A stretch of 64,000 nt of DNA from contig LR632930.1 in NCBI GenBank assembly GCA_902167325.1, positions 5,332,001 to 5,396,000 on the forward strand, in the 5' to 3' direction. Position numbers and translations under genes: made by a program. Positions within the stretch are counted from its first letter, which is position 1. Each line of letters opens with the position of its first letter. Of this stretch, positions 1 through 8,661 are shown piece by piece. The DNA is from Chitinophaga pinensis. Its GTDB lineage: Bacteria > Bacteroidota > Bacteroidia > Chitinophagales > Chitinophagaceae. Below the pieces are notes generated by a model that did no database searches, was not told the DNA's origin, and saw only the letters and a list, made by a program, of their open reading frames with translations.

Positions 1-1
1 T

Positions 2-709
2 GGCGACCGCGGCATGATCACAGCGGCCGATGTGGCAGCCGCCGTCAATCCGGCAGATGATGACCACAAAGCCTCCTCTTCCCTCGTTTGCCTCGAAAAC
101 ACCTCCAACCGCGGCGGCGGATGCTGCTATGACTGGAACGAGATCCTCCGTATCCGGCAAACCTGCATCGATCATAACCTCCGCCTCCACCTCGATGGTG
201 CCCGCCTGTTCAACGCCCTCCTCTCCACCGGCCAGCAGGCTGCGGAATATGGCCGGGTGTTCGACAGTATCTCCGTATGCCTTAATAAAGGTCTCGGCTG
301 CCCCATCGGCTCCGTTCTCATCGGCTCCCGCGATTTCATCCGGGAAGCCAGACGTGTCCGGAAAAAACTGGGCGGTGGCATGCGCCAGGCCGGTTACATG
401 GCAGCAACCGGCATCTATGCGCTAGATCATCATATAGACCGCCTCGCAGAAGACCATGCCCATGCCAAAAACATCGCAGCGGCTTTACTGGAACAAACCT
501 TCGTAGGCCACATGCTCCCTGTAGAAACCAATATCCTCATCTTTGAGGTGTATGGCGACTGGACGCCCGTCAAGTTCCGGGATTACCTCGCCAAATACGG
601 CATCCGCGTAATGGCCATCTCCCCCACCCAGGTACGCATCGTTACCCACCTCGGCATCACTCCCGAAATGGTGCGCAAAACCGTGGAAGTGATCCGTTCG
701 ATGTCGTAA
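2..709 (+). CDS. Threonine aldolase / beta-eliminating lyase family (5' truncated)
   Basis: The reading frame is open from the window edge, so the N-terminal part, with the start of the PLP fold, is missing. The visible part reads like the C-terminal two thirds of a low-specificity L-threonine aldolase, a cytoplasmic PLP enzyme that cleaves L-threonine or allo-threonine to glycine and acetaldehyde. Diagnostic stretches are LVCLENTSNRGGG, LHLDGARLFNA (the Asp that contacts the PLP ring nitrogen) and CLNKGLGCPIGS, whose Lys is the expected Schiff-base lysine. The C-terminal small domain ends with VRIVTHLGIT, usual for the family. A GC-rich terminator follows directly. Family assignment is firm; the exact amino-acid preference cannot be read from the fragment. 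Confidence 0.9.
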   Translation, partial: GDRGMITAADVAAAVNPADDDHKASSSLVCLENTSNRGGGCCYDWNEILRIRQTCIDHNLRLHLDGARLFNALLSTGQQAAEYGRVFDSISVCLNKGLGCPIGSVLIGSRDFIREARRVRKKLGGGMRQAGYMAATGIYALDHHIDRLAEDHAHAKNIAAALLEQTFVGHMLPVETNILIFEVYGDWTPVKFRDYLAKYGIRVMAISPTQVRIVTHLGITPEMVRKTVEVIRSMS

Positions 710-738
710 AAACTGAAGTCGGATAATAGATAAAATGT

Positions 739-778
739 ACGGCCGGCCGGGTGAAATCCCGGCCGGCCGTTTTCTTTT
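739..778 (+). terminator. Rho-independent terminator of the threonine aldolase gene
   Basis: A 13-bp perfect GC-rich stem (ACGGCCGGCCGGG with its complement at 758-770) around the loop TGAAAT is followed by TTTTCTTTT. Confidence 0.9.
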
Positions 779-780
779 CA

Positions 781-1061
781 CGCCACACTTCCTGATTTGT
801 GCGCAATACTTTTTAAACGAACGTTAATTCTTTAATTCCGTAATATTTCATGACTGCCTGATAATCGTTCGATACCGATTAAATCGCCTTATCTTGTGTA
901 CTATTCTGCAGCAATCCGGTACTTTTTTCACAAAAACCTGTGCTTCAACTTACAATGGATAAATATTACGGACCCTTCCGGCTTTTATCACATTGAAATT
1001 CGGAATACTTGCGATATTCGATATTTTTGCATGCCTAAAACAGACATAGCCTGATAAACTG
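781..1061 (+). other. AT-rich intergenic region upstream of valS
   Basis: About 280 bases without a credible gene, clearly more AT-rich than its surroundings. It ends with the valS promoter motif at 1022-1029. I saw no tRNA-like fold, riboswitch or repeat in it. Upstream parts may hold further promoter or regulatory sites that I cannot identify. Confidence 0.5.
1022..1029 (+). promoter_or_regulatory. Bacteroidota-type -7 promoter motif for valS
   Basis: TATTTTTG fits the Bacteroidota sigma-ABfA -7 consensus TAnnTTTG, 32 bases ahead of the valS ATG. A convincing -33 TTTG at the usual spacing is not evident; the nearest upstream TTG (993-995) is too far. Confidence 0.55.
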
Positions 1062-3698
1062 ATGGAACTTTCGAAGAACTATATTCCTGCTGCGGCAGAA
1101 GACAAATGGTATCAATATTGGCTCGAAAAGCAATATTTCCGTTCGGTGCCCGACGGCCGTCCTCCTTTTACGATCGTTATCCCCCCGCCTAACGTAACCG
1201 GGGTGCTCCACATGGGCCATACGCTGAACGAAACCGTGCAGGATATCCTTACCCGCCATGCACGTATGAGCGGCTTCAACGCCTGCTGGGTTCCGGGGTC
1301 CGACCATGCTTCCATCGCTACGGAAACGAAAGTGGTGAACATGCTCAAGGAAGAGAAAGGCATCGAAAAAAGCCAGCTCACCCGCCAGGAGTTCCTCAAA
1401 TACGCATACGAATGGAAAGATAAATACGGCGGCATCATCTACCACCAGATCCGTAAACTGGGTTGTTCGGTAGACTGGGACCGTGTTACCTTTACCATGG
1501 ACCAGCATTATTACGATGCGGTGATCAGGGTGTTCGTAGACCTCTACGGCAAAGGCCTCATTTACCGCGGCGCCCGTATGATCAACTGGGACCCTAAAGC
1601 CAAAACCGCCCTTTCCGATGAGGAAGTGGAATATAAAGAGATCAACGGCAAGCTCTACCACGTGAAATACGCAGTGGTAAACGCAGCCGGTGAGCCTACC
1701 GGCGAATTCATCACCATCGCCACCCAGCGCCCCGAAACCATCATGGGCGATACCGCGATCTGCGTAAACCCTGATGATGCGCGTTATGCGCATCTGAAAG
1801 GCCACTTCGCCATCGTGCCCCTGGTAAACCGTAAGGTTCCCGTGATCTTCGATGAATATGTAGACAAAGAATTCGGTACCGGCGCCCTCAAAGTGACGCC
1901 TGCACACGATATCAATGACTACAACCTCGGCCTCAAACACAACCTCGAAGTGGTGGATACCCTCAATGACGATGGTACCCTTTCCGCCGCGGCTGAAGTA
2001 TTTGTGGGGGAAGACCGCTTCCGCGCCCGTAAGAAAGTGGTTGCAGCCCTGCACGAACAGGGACTCCTCGTTAAAGAACAGGAATACACCACCCGCCTCG
2101 GTTACAGTCAGCGCAACCCCGATACCGTTGTGGAGCCTAAGATCTCCACCCAGTGGTTCGTGAAAATGTCTGAACTCGCCAAACCTGCACTGGATGCAGT
2201 TGTAAACGGCGAAGTACGCATCCACCCGGGAGACCGATTCCTCGCTACCTACAAGTACTGGATGGAGAATGTGAAGGACTGGTGTATTTCCCGCCAGCTC
2301 TGGTGGGGGCAGCAGATCCCTGCATGGTACGATGCCCAGGGCCAGTTTGTGGTGGCAGAAACACTGGAAACCGCCCTCGATAAATACGAAGCCGCATATG
2401 GCAGCCGCCCGGCCACACTGCGCCAGGACGAAGACTGTCTCGATACCTGGTTCTCTTCCTGGCTCTGGCCAACGGAAGTGTTCAAAGGCATCAGTAACCC
2501 CGGCAACGAAGATATCAACTACTACTACCCCACTTCCGTACTGGTAACAGGGCAGGATATCATCTTCTTCTGGGTAGCGCGTATGATCATGGCCGGCGAG
2601 GAATATCATAAGGAGAAGCCTTTCTCTGATGTATACTTCACGGGTATGGTGCGCGATAAGCAGGGCCGTAAGATGTCCAAATCACTGGGCAACTCTCCAG
2701 ACCTGCTCGATCTCATCGACCGCTTCGGTGCCGATGCCGTTCGTTTCGGTATCATGATCGCATCCCCTGCGGGTAACGATCTGCTGTTTGATGATTCCAG
2801 CTGCGAACAGGGCCGCTTCTTCAATAACAAGATGTGGAATGCGCTGAAGCTCGTGAAGATGTGGACGCCTGCAGAAAATACCGGCGCACCCGTTCCGGAA
2901 TTTGCAGTAGAATGGTTCGGCAACCGATTCAATGAAGTACATGCCGAAGTAGAAAAGCTCTTCCGCGACTTCCGCCTCAGCGAAGCCCTCAAAGCCATCT
3001 ACAGCCTTATCTGGGACGACTTCTGCTCCTGGTACCTCGAATGGATCAAACCCGGTTTCGAGCAACCCATCGATGCAGGCGTATACAAAAAAACCATTGA
3101 ATACTTCGAGCAGCTCATGCAACTGCTGCACCCGTTCATGCCTTTCGTAACGGAAGACATCTACCACCTGCTGGCCGACCGTGCGGAGGGAGACGATCTG
3201 GTGATCAAACAGTTCCAGGCTCCCGGAAGCATCAATGCAGACATCCTCGCCGAAGCTTCGCTCGCCAAAGACACCATCACCGCTATCCGCGATGCGCGTA
3301 ACAAGCAGCAGCTGAAACCGAAAGATACCATCGGACTGTTCGTGGAAACACAGAACAAGCAGTCCTTCAAACGGATCGAAAGCATCATCGCCAAACAGGT
3401 GAATGCCAATGAATTCGGATACGCAACAGAAGCAATTGCCGGCGCCGCCTCCATCGTGGTGGGTACCGATAAGTTCTATATGGTGACCGATAAGGAAGTG
3501 GACCCTGCAGCGCAGAAAGAACTGCTGCTGAAAGACCTTACCTATCAGCAGGGCTTCCGCAACAGCGTGGAGAAGAAATTATCCAACGAAAAGTTTGTGG
3601 CCAATGCCAAGCCGGAAGCGGTGGAAGCAGAGCGCAGGAAGCTGGCGGATTGCCAGGCCCGCATACAGGCGATAGAAGAAAGTCTGAAACTGTTATAA
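1062..3698 (+). CDS. valS: Valine--tRNA ligase
   Basis: Cytoplasmic class I aminoacyl-tRNA synthetase that charges tRNA-Val with valine and edits misactivated threonine. At 878 residues it has the normal family length. The HIGH signature is HMGH at residues 50-53 and the KMSKS loop is at about residues 537-541. Between them lies the CP1 editing domain (around residues 190-350, including the TQRPET stretch). The anticodon-binding helical domain and a short C-terminal coiled coil (from about residue 810, rich in Lys, Glu, Ala) complete it. The ATG at 1062 gives the usual N-terminus, with a -7 motif 32 bases upstream and a strong terminator after the stop. A 524-residue open frame on the opposite strand is a shadow. 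Confidence 0.98.
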   Translation: MELSKNYIPAAAEDKWYQYWLEKQYFRSVPDGRPPFTIVIPPPNVTGVLHMGHTLNETVQDILTRHARMSGFNACWVPGSDHASIATETKVVNMLKEEKGIEKSQLTRQEFLKYAYEWKDKYGGIIYHQIRKLGCSVDWDRVTFTMDQHYYDAVIRVFVDLYGKGLIYRGARMINWDPKAKTALSDEEVEYKEINGKLYHVKYAVVNAAGEPTGEFITIATQRPETIMGDTAICVNPDDARYAHLKGHFAIVPLVNRKVPVIFDEYVDKEFGTGALKVTPAHDINDYNLGLKHNLEVVDTLNDDGTLSAAAEVFVGEDRFRARKKVVAALHEQGLLVKEQEYTTRLGYSQRNPDTVVEPKISTQWFVKMSELAKPALDAVVNGEVRIHPGDRFLATYKYWMENVKDWCISRQLWWGQQIPAWYDAQGQFVVAETLETALDKYEAAYGSRPATLRQDEDCLDTWFSSWLWPTEVFKGISNPGNEDINYYYPTSVLVTGQDIIFFWVARMIMAGEEYHKEKPFSDVYFTGMVRDKQGRKMSKSLGNSPDLLDLIDRFGADAVRFGIMIASPAGNDLLFDDSSCEQGRFFNNKMWNALKLVKMWTPAENTGAPVPEFAVEWFGNRFNEVHAEVEKLFRDFRLSEALKAIYSLIWDDFCSWYLEWIKPGFEQPIDAGVYKKTIEYFEQLMQLLHPFMPFVTEDIYHLLADRAEGDDLVIKQFQAPGSINADILAEASLAKDTITAIRDARNKQQLKPKDTIGLFVETQNKQSFKRIESIIAKQVNANEFGYATEAIAGAASIVVGTDKFYMVTDKEVDPAAQKELLLKDLTYQQGFRNSVEKKLSNEKFVANAKPEAVEAERRKLADCQARIQAIEESLKLL

Positions 3699-3703
3699 TA
3701 TAC

Positions 3704-3745
3704 AGGATCGTCCGGCGTTACATACACCGGACGATCCTTTTTTTT
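3704..3745 (+). terminator. Terminator of valS
   Basis: A 12-bp stem AGGATCGTCCGG with its complement at 3727-3738, followed by an 8-T run. Confidence 0.9.
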
Positions 3746-3750
3746 GCCCT

Positions 3751-4239
3751 ATGACGAAACAACTGCTGATAACGCTCACACTTTTTGCCGGGATAACCAC
3801 ATCCGCGGCGGCGCAATCCAAACCCAAACCGGCAGCGCGTACGGCAAAGCCTGCAGCAGCAACAGCCGATAAGAAGCTGGCATTCCGCACCACATGGGGC
3901 ATCTACCTCAGCGATTCCCTCCCCCGCCCCGAAGTACTGAAAATACTGGACTCCGCACTCATAGTGCGCGACAACAAGAACATCAAATACCCTGTAATAT
4001 CTTTCGATTTTCTCTACGAAGCGAAGGAAGCTTTCCTCAACGATACCACCAGCCAGGTTTCCTTTTATACAGAAACTACGGGAGACAGCTTTAAAGGCGA
4101 CCGCCTCTCCCCGCTGTGGAGCAAACGCCTGAAAGAAACCATCCAGAAAGGCGAAGCGCTCATCTTCTCGAATATCGTTATTCAGTATTCCGAAGATAAA
4201 TTCTACCGCGTGCCCGAACTGCGCATCTCCGTGCGCTAG
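3751..4239 (+). CDS. Small secreted protein with weak GldM C-terminal-like pattern
   Basis: A 162-residue protein starting with a clear signal peptide (MTKQLLITLTLFAGITTSAAA, cleavage near AQ), then a Lys/Pro/Ala-rich linker of about 25 residues and one compact domain. I do not recognise it with certainty. The order of features in residues 65-162 (a buried beta strand ISFDFLYEA, a GDSF turn, an alpha-helical KRLKETIQKGEALIF segment and a final I-VxY pair) resembles the C-terminal domain of the gliding/type IX secretion protein GldM, but this is a pattern judgement only. The start codon lies a few bases after the valS terminator. The stop codon overlaps that of the convergent transporter gene in a shared CTAG, so the two genes have no terminator between them. 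Confidence 0.75.
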   Translation: MTKQLLITLTLFAGITTSAAAQSKPKPAARTAKPAAATADKKLAFRTTWGIYLSDSLPRPEVLKILDSALIVRDNKNIKYPVISFDFLYEAKEAFLNDTTSQVSFYTETTGDSFKGDRLSPLWSKRLKETIQKGEALIFSNIVIQYSEDKFYRVPELRISVR

Positions 4240-5288
4240 TCTTCATTTCCCATGATCATGCCCCAGGGGCGCATGTTCGGTATCTTATCGAACACTACTT
4301 TCAGCAATGCCATTGCCGGAATGGAAATAAACATGCCCGCAATCCCCCAGATCATGCTGCCCACAAACACACCTATCAGCGTTACCATGGCGTTGATAGA
4401 CACTTTGGAACCTACGATCCTCGGCAGCAGCACGTTTGCATCCAGCAGGTGGATACCGAACATGATGGCAGCCGCCCAGAAGGCCTGTCCGGGTGTACCG
4501 GTAGTGAGTGTAACCAGCACCGTGATGCCGATGGTGAGCACCATTCCGAGGTAGGGAATGATGTTGAAAATAGCGCCCAGCGTACCCAGCAATACTGCGT
4601 ATTTCACACCGAGGCACACCAGTGCGAGGATGTATAAGGCAGCCACTACGATCATTTCAATGAAGAGTCCCACTACATAACTCTTCACCACAATACGGCT
4701 GTGTGCAATTACTTCATGCACTTCGCCGGCATGCTCGCGGCGGAAGAGGCGCAATACGAACTGCACGAGCAGTCTGCGGTAAAAGAGCAGGAAGAAAGTA
4801 TAGAGAGGAATAAATACGAGGAAGATGAGGATCGAGGAAACCGAAGTCACTGCATTCACCGCAAACTGCGACAGGGAGCTGATACTCTTGGCTGCGGTTT
4901 CGTTCAGCCAGGCCAGCTGTTGATCAGAATCTACCTGAAACTTGTCATCGATCCAGATGGTGAGGTTATTGGCCAGCAGCATGAGGCGCTTCTCGAGCAC
5001 GGGAAGGTCTGTCATGAAACTGGTGGTTTGCCATGATATGAAATAGAGCATCCCTGCCATGAAAAACACGAATATCAATACGGCTACACCGGATGCAGCG
5101 GCACGCCCCATGCGGAGCTTTTCAAGCCCCTGTGCCAGCGGGAGCAGAAGTATGGCGAACAGGAATCCGAAAGCCACCGGCGCGAGGATATCTTTCGTGG
5201 TGCGCAGGATTACCACGATGAGCACGAGCGATAACAAGATATTGCTCAGTTTCATGTAAAATGGCGGCTTTACTACGGGAGAACGCAT
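4236..5288 (-). CDS. AI-2E family transporter (PerM/TqsA-like membrane protein)
   Basis: A polytopic inner-membrane protein of the AI-2E/PerM family (Pfam AI-2E_transport). Members have been linked to export of autoinducer-2 or to ion transport; the true substrate here is unknown. About 350 residues with hydrophobic segments at the N-terminus (two, ILLSLVLIVVIL and FGFLFAILLLPLA), a third before ISWQTTSFM, a soluble middle region, and a C-terminal bundle including the family hallmark IPYLGMVLT with surrounding Gly-rich helices. A longer frame would start at 5501 but overlaps the upstream gene by 200 bases. I chose the ATG at 5288, 10 bases after the upstream stop; 5255 is another possibility. 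It probably shares a transcript with the upstream peptidase-like gene. Confidence 0.88.
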   Translation of the reverse strand: MRSPVVKPPFYMKLSNILLSLVLIVVILRTTKDILAPVAFGFLFAILLLPLAQGLEKLRMGRAAASGVAVLIFVFFMAGMLYFISWQTTSFMTDLPVLEKRLMLLANNLTIWIDDKFQVDSDQQLAWLNETAAKSISSLSQFAVNAVTSVSSILIFLVFIPLYTFFLLFYRRLLVQFVLRLFRREHAGEVHEVIAHSRIVVKSYVVGLFIEMIVVAALYILALVCLGVKYAVLLGTLGAIFNIIPYLGMVLTIGITVLVTLTTGTPGQAFWAAAIMFGIHLLDANVLLPRIVGSKVSINAMVTLIGVFVGSMIWGIAGMFISIPAMALLKVVFDKIPNMRPWGMIMGNED

Positions 5289-5298
5289 GAAGAACAGT

Positions 5299-8118
5299 TT
5301 AGTAAGAAAATAATTGCTGCAGGGGAACAATGAACTCAAAACGCCCTTTCCGCGATGGATCACCGGGATTATCGTTGAGCAGATGGCTATACCGCATCCC
5401 GAAAGTGAAAGGCAGCACATTCCCGATTTTTGTATCAAAGAACAATTCCCCGCCGGCAGATGCAAATGTAACAGTGCGGCGGTTCCTAAAGTTGAAAGCA
5501 CTCATGTAGTCGTAGAATCCATTAGCCCTTATCCGGGAGAAGTAGAGCAGGTTGGCAAAGCCCCAGTCAGGATACGCCACGGGGAAATGATAGTTCGATC
5601 CCACTTTGAAAATATGCTCATAAAACGGCTTGCTGTAGCCCCGCGCGTAAGAAAAGGGATCACTGAAGGCATAGCGCAGGCTCGTATCTTTCTGCAGATA
5701 AGACAGCTGCACCACGATGCTGTGCGTGTTACGGATACCGGGGAAAGTAAGATCGGCCCGGCCGAAGAACTGCTCCGCCGGAATATTATTCACCGAACGG
5801 CTGTAGCGCATGGTGAGCGACTGACCGAAGTGCGAATAGATCTGCTGCAGCGCTTTTACCCGCTGGTTGGAAAATCCGAAGCCCAGATCGAGGTACTGGA
5901 TATTGTTATCCCGGAAAGCGTATTTGCTGTTACCTGCGCGTGAACGTGTTACCTGGTGATAATCGGCACTCAGCGTAAGACCTCTGAAGAACTTGCCGGA
6001 ACTCAGGCGCAGGGGAATGCTCAGGCCGCCGTACCAGTCCAGTTCGTTCCACTGTACCTGCACGGTATCATTGACATTGAGGTAACGGTTGAATTTATAA
6101 TCCGCCCCGGCACGCAGCACCGGAAGCCATCCGCCCCAGGAAACCTGTCCGCCAACGGAAGGACTGCTCTCATTACGGTTATATCCCCCGCCGATGCGGG
6201 TTTGCAGGGTGCCCAGCACGTTCTCGCCAAGGAGGTAGTATCCATAGTCCGGATCATCCACCACCGGCAGCCAGCTGTGAAAATTGAATAAACGGTGCGT
6301 TTTAGGGTAATTCCTGACCTTTCTACCCTCATCCTTTACATGGACCAGCAAATCGCCTCCCTCCCCGAATTCGGGCTGTAACCAACCTTTTTGATGATTT
6401 ACAGCGGGGTCGAAAGGTTCCCCTTCGGTGAGGGGGATGGAAAAGAGTTTGTAACCGTCTGCCGTGAATTCGTTGAAAACGATCTTCCCATTGCTTACAG
6501 CGAGGTGATACACCCCGTTGGGCCGGTGGGTATGGCGGCGCACTTCCCCTCCGCCCAAAGGCACGCTGTAGATGTCATCCACATCCGCGAAAGCAGCGGT
6601 AAAATACACCCGGCCATCGTTCAGTACGGGTATCCCGATGGTACGCATGCCGAAAGGCACCAGCACCGTGGTTTCCCCACCGGACACAGCCTGTTTCACC
6701 AGCGCCATGCGGCCGATGCTGTCGCGCACGGCGGTAACAATATCCTTGTCATTTACCGTGAACTTTGGGTAGGTGTAATACCAGTTGCCCGGGTTGGGCA
6801 GCTGTGTCAGCACTTTACCGGATTCCGCATCCAGCAACTCAAGGCGGTATTGCTGATCCGGAGTTGTGGCGGCCACTACAACGGTTTTATAGTCGTGCGA
6901 TAAGTCGGGTGAGAAGCAGCGGCGCTCATGCCTGAGGGTATGCCGTTTGTTGAGCGAACCGGGTTGGTAAATCACCACCACGGAGCGCTCATCCCAACCC
7001 CAGCGGGCGCTGTAGCGGCTTTCGGTCCAGAGCAGGCGGCCGTCGCGGTAACTGATGTAATCATCGAACCCCACGCCGGGCGCCGTCATCCGGAAAGCCC
7101 TGCGGGAATTGTGCGATGCGGTATGGTAAATAGCCGGGATGGTCTGAAAAGTGTTGTGCAGGTAAACGAGTCCACTGTCGGCATCGGCATATACATACCG
7201 GTAGTTGGAAACTGTTTTTGCATTTGCATCAGATGGTAAGCGCAGCGTATCGGCCTGCTCTGCGTTCTTCGTCGTCCAGTTTTGGCGGTAATGGCTGTAA
7301 GCGGCATCAAAGAAGGCAGCGGCGTTCTTACCTGTTCTGCGCTTCAGGCTTTGGGAGAAGGGATAGAATACGCCGCGGTAACGAACGGCATCGTCCGTCA
7401 CATCTTTCCAGAAATCCTTACCATGCTGTAAGCGGCCGTAGCTCGTCATGAGGTATCCGGTATTGTAATGATTGGGCACTATGCGCCTGTAGGAGCCGTT
7501 GCGGATCTGCATGTAGGAATATTCCTTACCGGCCAGTGCGAGGGCGCGGAAGCCATCGAAGAATGCCGGGAGCCTGCCCCTGCCCTGCTGGCTGAGCGCA
7601 GTTTCCGCCACTACGGCATCGCCTTCCCAGAACCAGTCGGGCACCGCTATGTTAGTGAGTGCGGCCTGCCCCATTTCTCCGAAAATATAATACCCGGCTT
7701 TGCTGATGCCTTTCCGGAAATTGTTGTTCTGAATTACGTGGCGGTACTCGTGCAGCGCCAGCTGGTCGGTCCAGTTAATGGAACCCAGGTCTGAAGAGGC
7801 TGGTGGCGGGGTGAGGTAGAACACGGAGCGGAATGGGCCCAGCTGCACAAAGCCGTTGCTCTGCATGGTTTCGTGCTGGAGGATGATATTGACCTTCCTT
7901 ACCGAGGGGCCAAGCGTAGCGGTGTGCGACCGTGCAATGTGGTGTACCACATCGGCCACCCTGCGGCCCTGGGTTTCCAGGCCGGCGGGGAATATCACCC
8001 GGACCGTATCCGAATTTACCTGCCGCCATTTCACGGAAGGCCGGTTGCCACCGAATTGTTGTGCGTTCGCCGAATGGGCAAGGGATATGGCCAGGGCCAG
8101 GCATAGATAGTTGCGCAT
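5299..8118 (-). CDS. Surface-exposed zinc metallopeptidase-like protein with propeller and outer-membrane barrel
   Basis: About 939 residues starting with a signal peptide (MRNYLCLALAISLAHSANAQ). Residues 123-127 read HEYRH, an exact HExxH zinc motif, and WFWEGD follows with Glu165 in the place expected for the third zinc ligand of gluzincin peptidases. The middle (about 300-640) has repeated YxxxDxxSG-like blades typical of TolB-type beta-propellers. The last 280 residues alternate aromatic and polar residues (for example GGLSIPLRLSSGKFFRGLTL) and end LFSY, as in an outer-membrane beta-barrel. I infer a cell-surface protease or peptidase-derived binding protein. The specific substrate is unknown. 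I chose the ATG at 8118 because it begins the signal peptide; the frame extends 14 codons further without one. Confidence 0.82.
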   Translation of the reverse strand: MRNYLCLALAISLAHSANAQQFGGNRPSVKWRQVNSDTVRVIFPAGLETQGRRVADVVHHIARSHTATLGPSVRKVNIILQHETMQSNGFVQLGPFRSVFYLTPPPASSDLGSINWTDQLALHEYRHVIQNNNFRKGISKAGYYIFGEMGQAALTNIAVPDWFWEGDAVVAETALSQQGRGRLPAFFDGFRALALAGKEYSYMQIRNGSYRRIVPNHYNTGYLMTSYGRLQHGKDFWKDVTDDAVRYRGVFYPFSQSLKRRTGKNAAAFFDAAYSHYRQNWTTKNAEQADTLRLPSDANAKTVSNYRYVYADADSGLVYLHNTFQTIPAIYHTASHNSRRAFRMTAPGVGFDDYISYRDGRLLWTESRYSARWGWDERSVVVIYQPGSLNKRHTLRHERRCFSPDLSHDYKTVVVAATTPDQQYRLELLDAESGKVLTQLPNPGNWYYTYPKFTVNDKDIVTAVRDSIGRMALVKQAVSGGETTVLVPFGMRTIGIPVLNDGRVYFTAAFADVDDIYSVPLGGGEVRRHTHRPNGVYHLAVSNGKIVFNEFTADGYKLFSIPLTEGEPFDPAVNHQKGWLQPEFGEGGDLLVHVKDEGRKVRNYPKTHRLFNFHSWLPVVDDPDYGYYLLGENVLGTLQTRIGGGYNRNESSPSVGGQVSWGGWLPVLRAGADYKFNRYLNVNDTVQVQWNELDWYGGLSIPLRLSSGKFFRGLTLSADYHQVTRSRAGNSKYAFRDNNIQYLDLGFGFSNQRVKALQQIYSHFGQSLTMRYSRSVNNIPAEQFFGRADLTFPGIRNTHSIVVQLSYLQKDTSLRYAFSDPFSYARGYSKPFYEHIFKVGSNYHFPVAYPDWGFANLLYFSRIRANGFYDYMSAFNFRNRRTVTFASAGGELFFDTKIGNVLPFTFGMRYSHLLNDNPGDPSRKGRFEFIVPLQQLFSY

Positions 8119-8223
8119 ATGTAGGAAAGGGTTTTCCACCGGGCAACAAATTACATACAAATTTCAGATAATAGCACGCCGGCGGTGACATACAGGTGAC
8201 AACGTACTTTCCCCATTTTTCCG

Positions 8224-8231
8224 TACTTTTG
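8224..8231 (+). promoter_or_regulatory. -7 promoter motif for the Fe-S carrier gene
   Basis: TACTTTTG matches TAnnTTTG, 19 bases before the ATG at 8251. It lies in the divergent region shared with the minus-strand peptidase-like gene. Confidence 0.6.
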
Positions 8232-8250
8232 TATTCAAACTTTTCGATAC

Positions 8251-8595
8251 ATGGAAACAATCTCTCAGGCACCTATACAACTGACCGCTGGCGCGGTTAA
8301 AGAATTAAAGCGGCTCATGGAAGAAGACAGCTTCGACCATTCGCAGTTCCTGCGCATAGGCGTAAAGGGCGGCGGATGCTCCGGCCTGTCCTACATCCTC
8401 GGTTTTGACGCTAAAATGGACGACGACGATATTTATGAGCTGGAAGGCATCCCCGTAGTAATGAAAAAAGCGCACGGCCTTTACCTCCTCGGTATCGAAA
8501 TCGACTTCCAGCATGGACTCAATGCCCGCGGGTTCACTTTCAACAACCCGAACGCTTCGTCCAGCTGCGGCTGCGGAACCTCTTTCGCCGTATAG
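8251..8595 (+). CDS. erpA: HesB/IscA/ErpA-type iron-sulfur cluster carrier
   Basis: Cytoplasmic A-type carrier that receives Fe-S clusters from a scaffold and hands them to apo-enzymes. At 114 residues it has the family length. The three conserved cysteines are visible: one in KGGGCSG (about residue 47) and two in the C-terminal SSCGCGTSF. No isc, suf or nif gene is next to it, so the choice between ErpA, IscA and SufA names is not decided by context; erpA is the conventional name for stand-alone copies. It has its own promoter motif and terminator and is therefore monocistronic. Confidence 0.92.
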   Translation: METISQAPIQLTAGAVKELKRLMEEDSFDHSQFLRIGVKGGGCSGLSYILGFDAKMDDDDIYELEGIPVVMKKAHGLYLLGIEIDFQHGLNARGFTFNNPNASSSCGCGTSFAV

Positions 8596-8613
8596 ATCAA
8601 TAACTTATACACT

Positions 8614-8661
8614 AAAAAGTGACTAAGGAAGCAGCCTCCTGCTTGTTTAGTCACTTTTTTT
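8614..8661 (+). terminator. Terminator of the Fe-S carrier gene
   Basis: Stem AAAAAGTGACTAA with its complement TTAGTCACTTTTT; an inner AAGCAG/CTGCTT stem sits in the loop. A T-run follows. The A-rich left arm may let it act on the other strand too. Confidence 0.85.

Noticed and set aside
1035..2609. A 524-residue open frame antisense to valS
   Set aside because: Overlaps the certain valS gene and shows no family resemblance.
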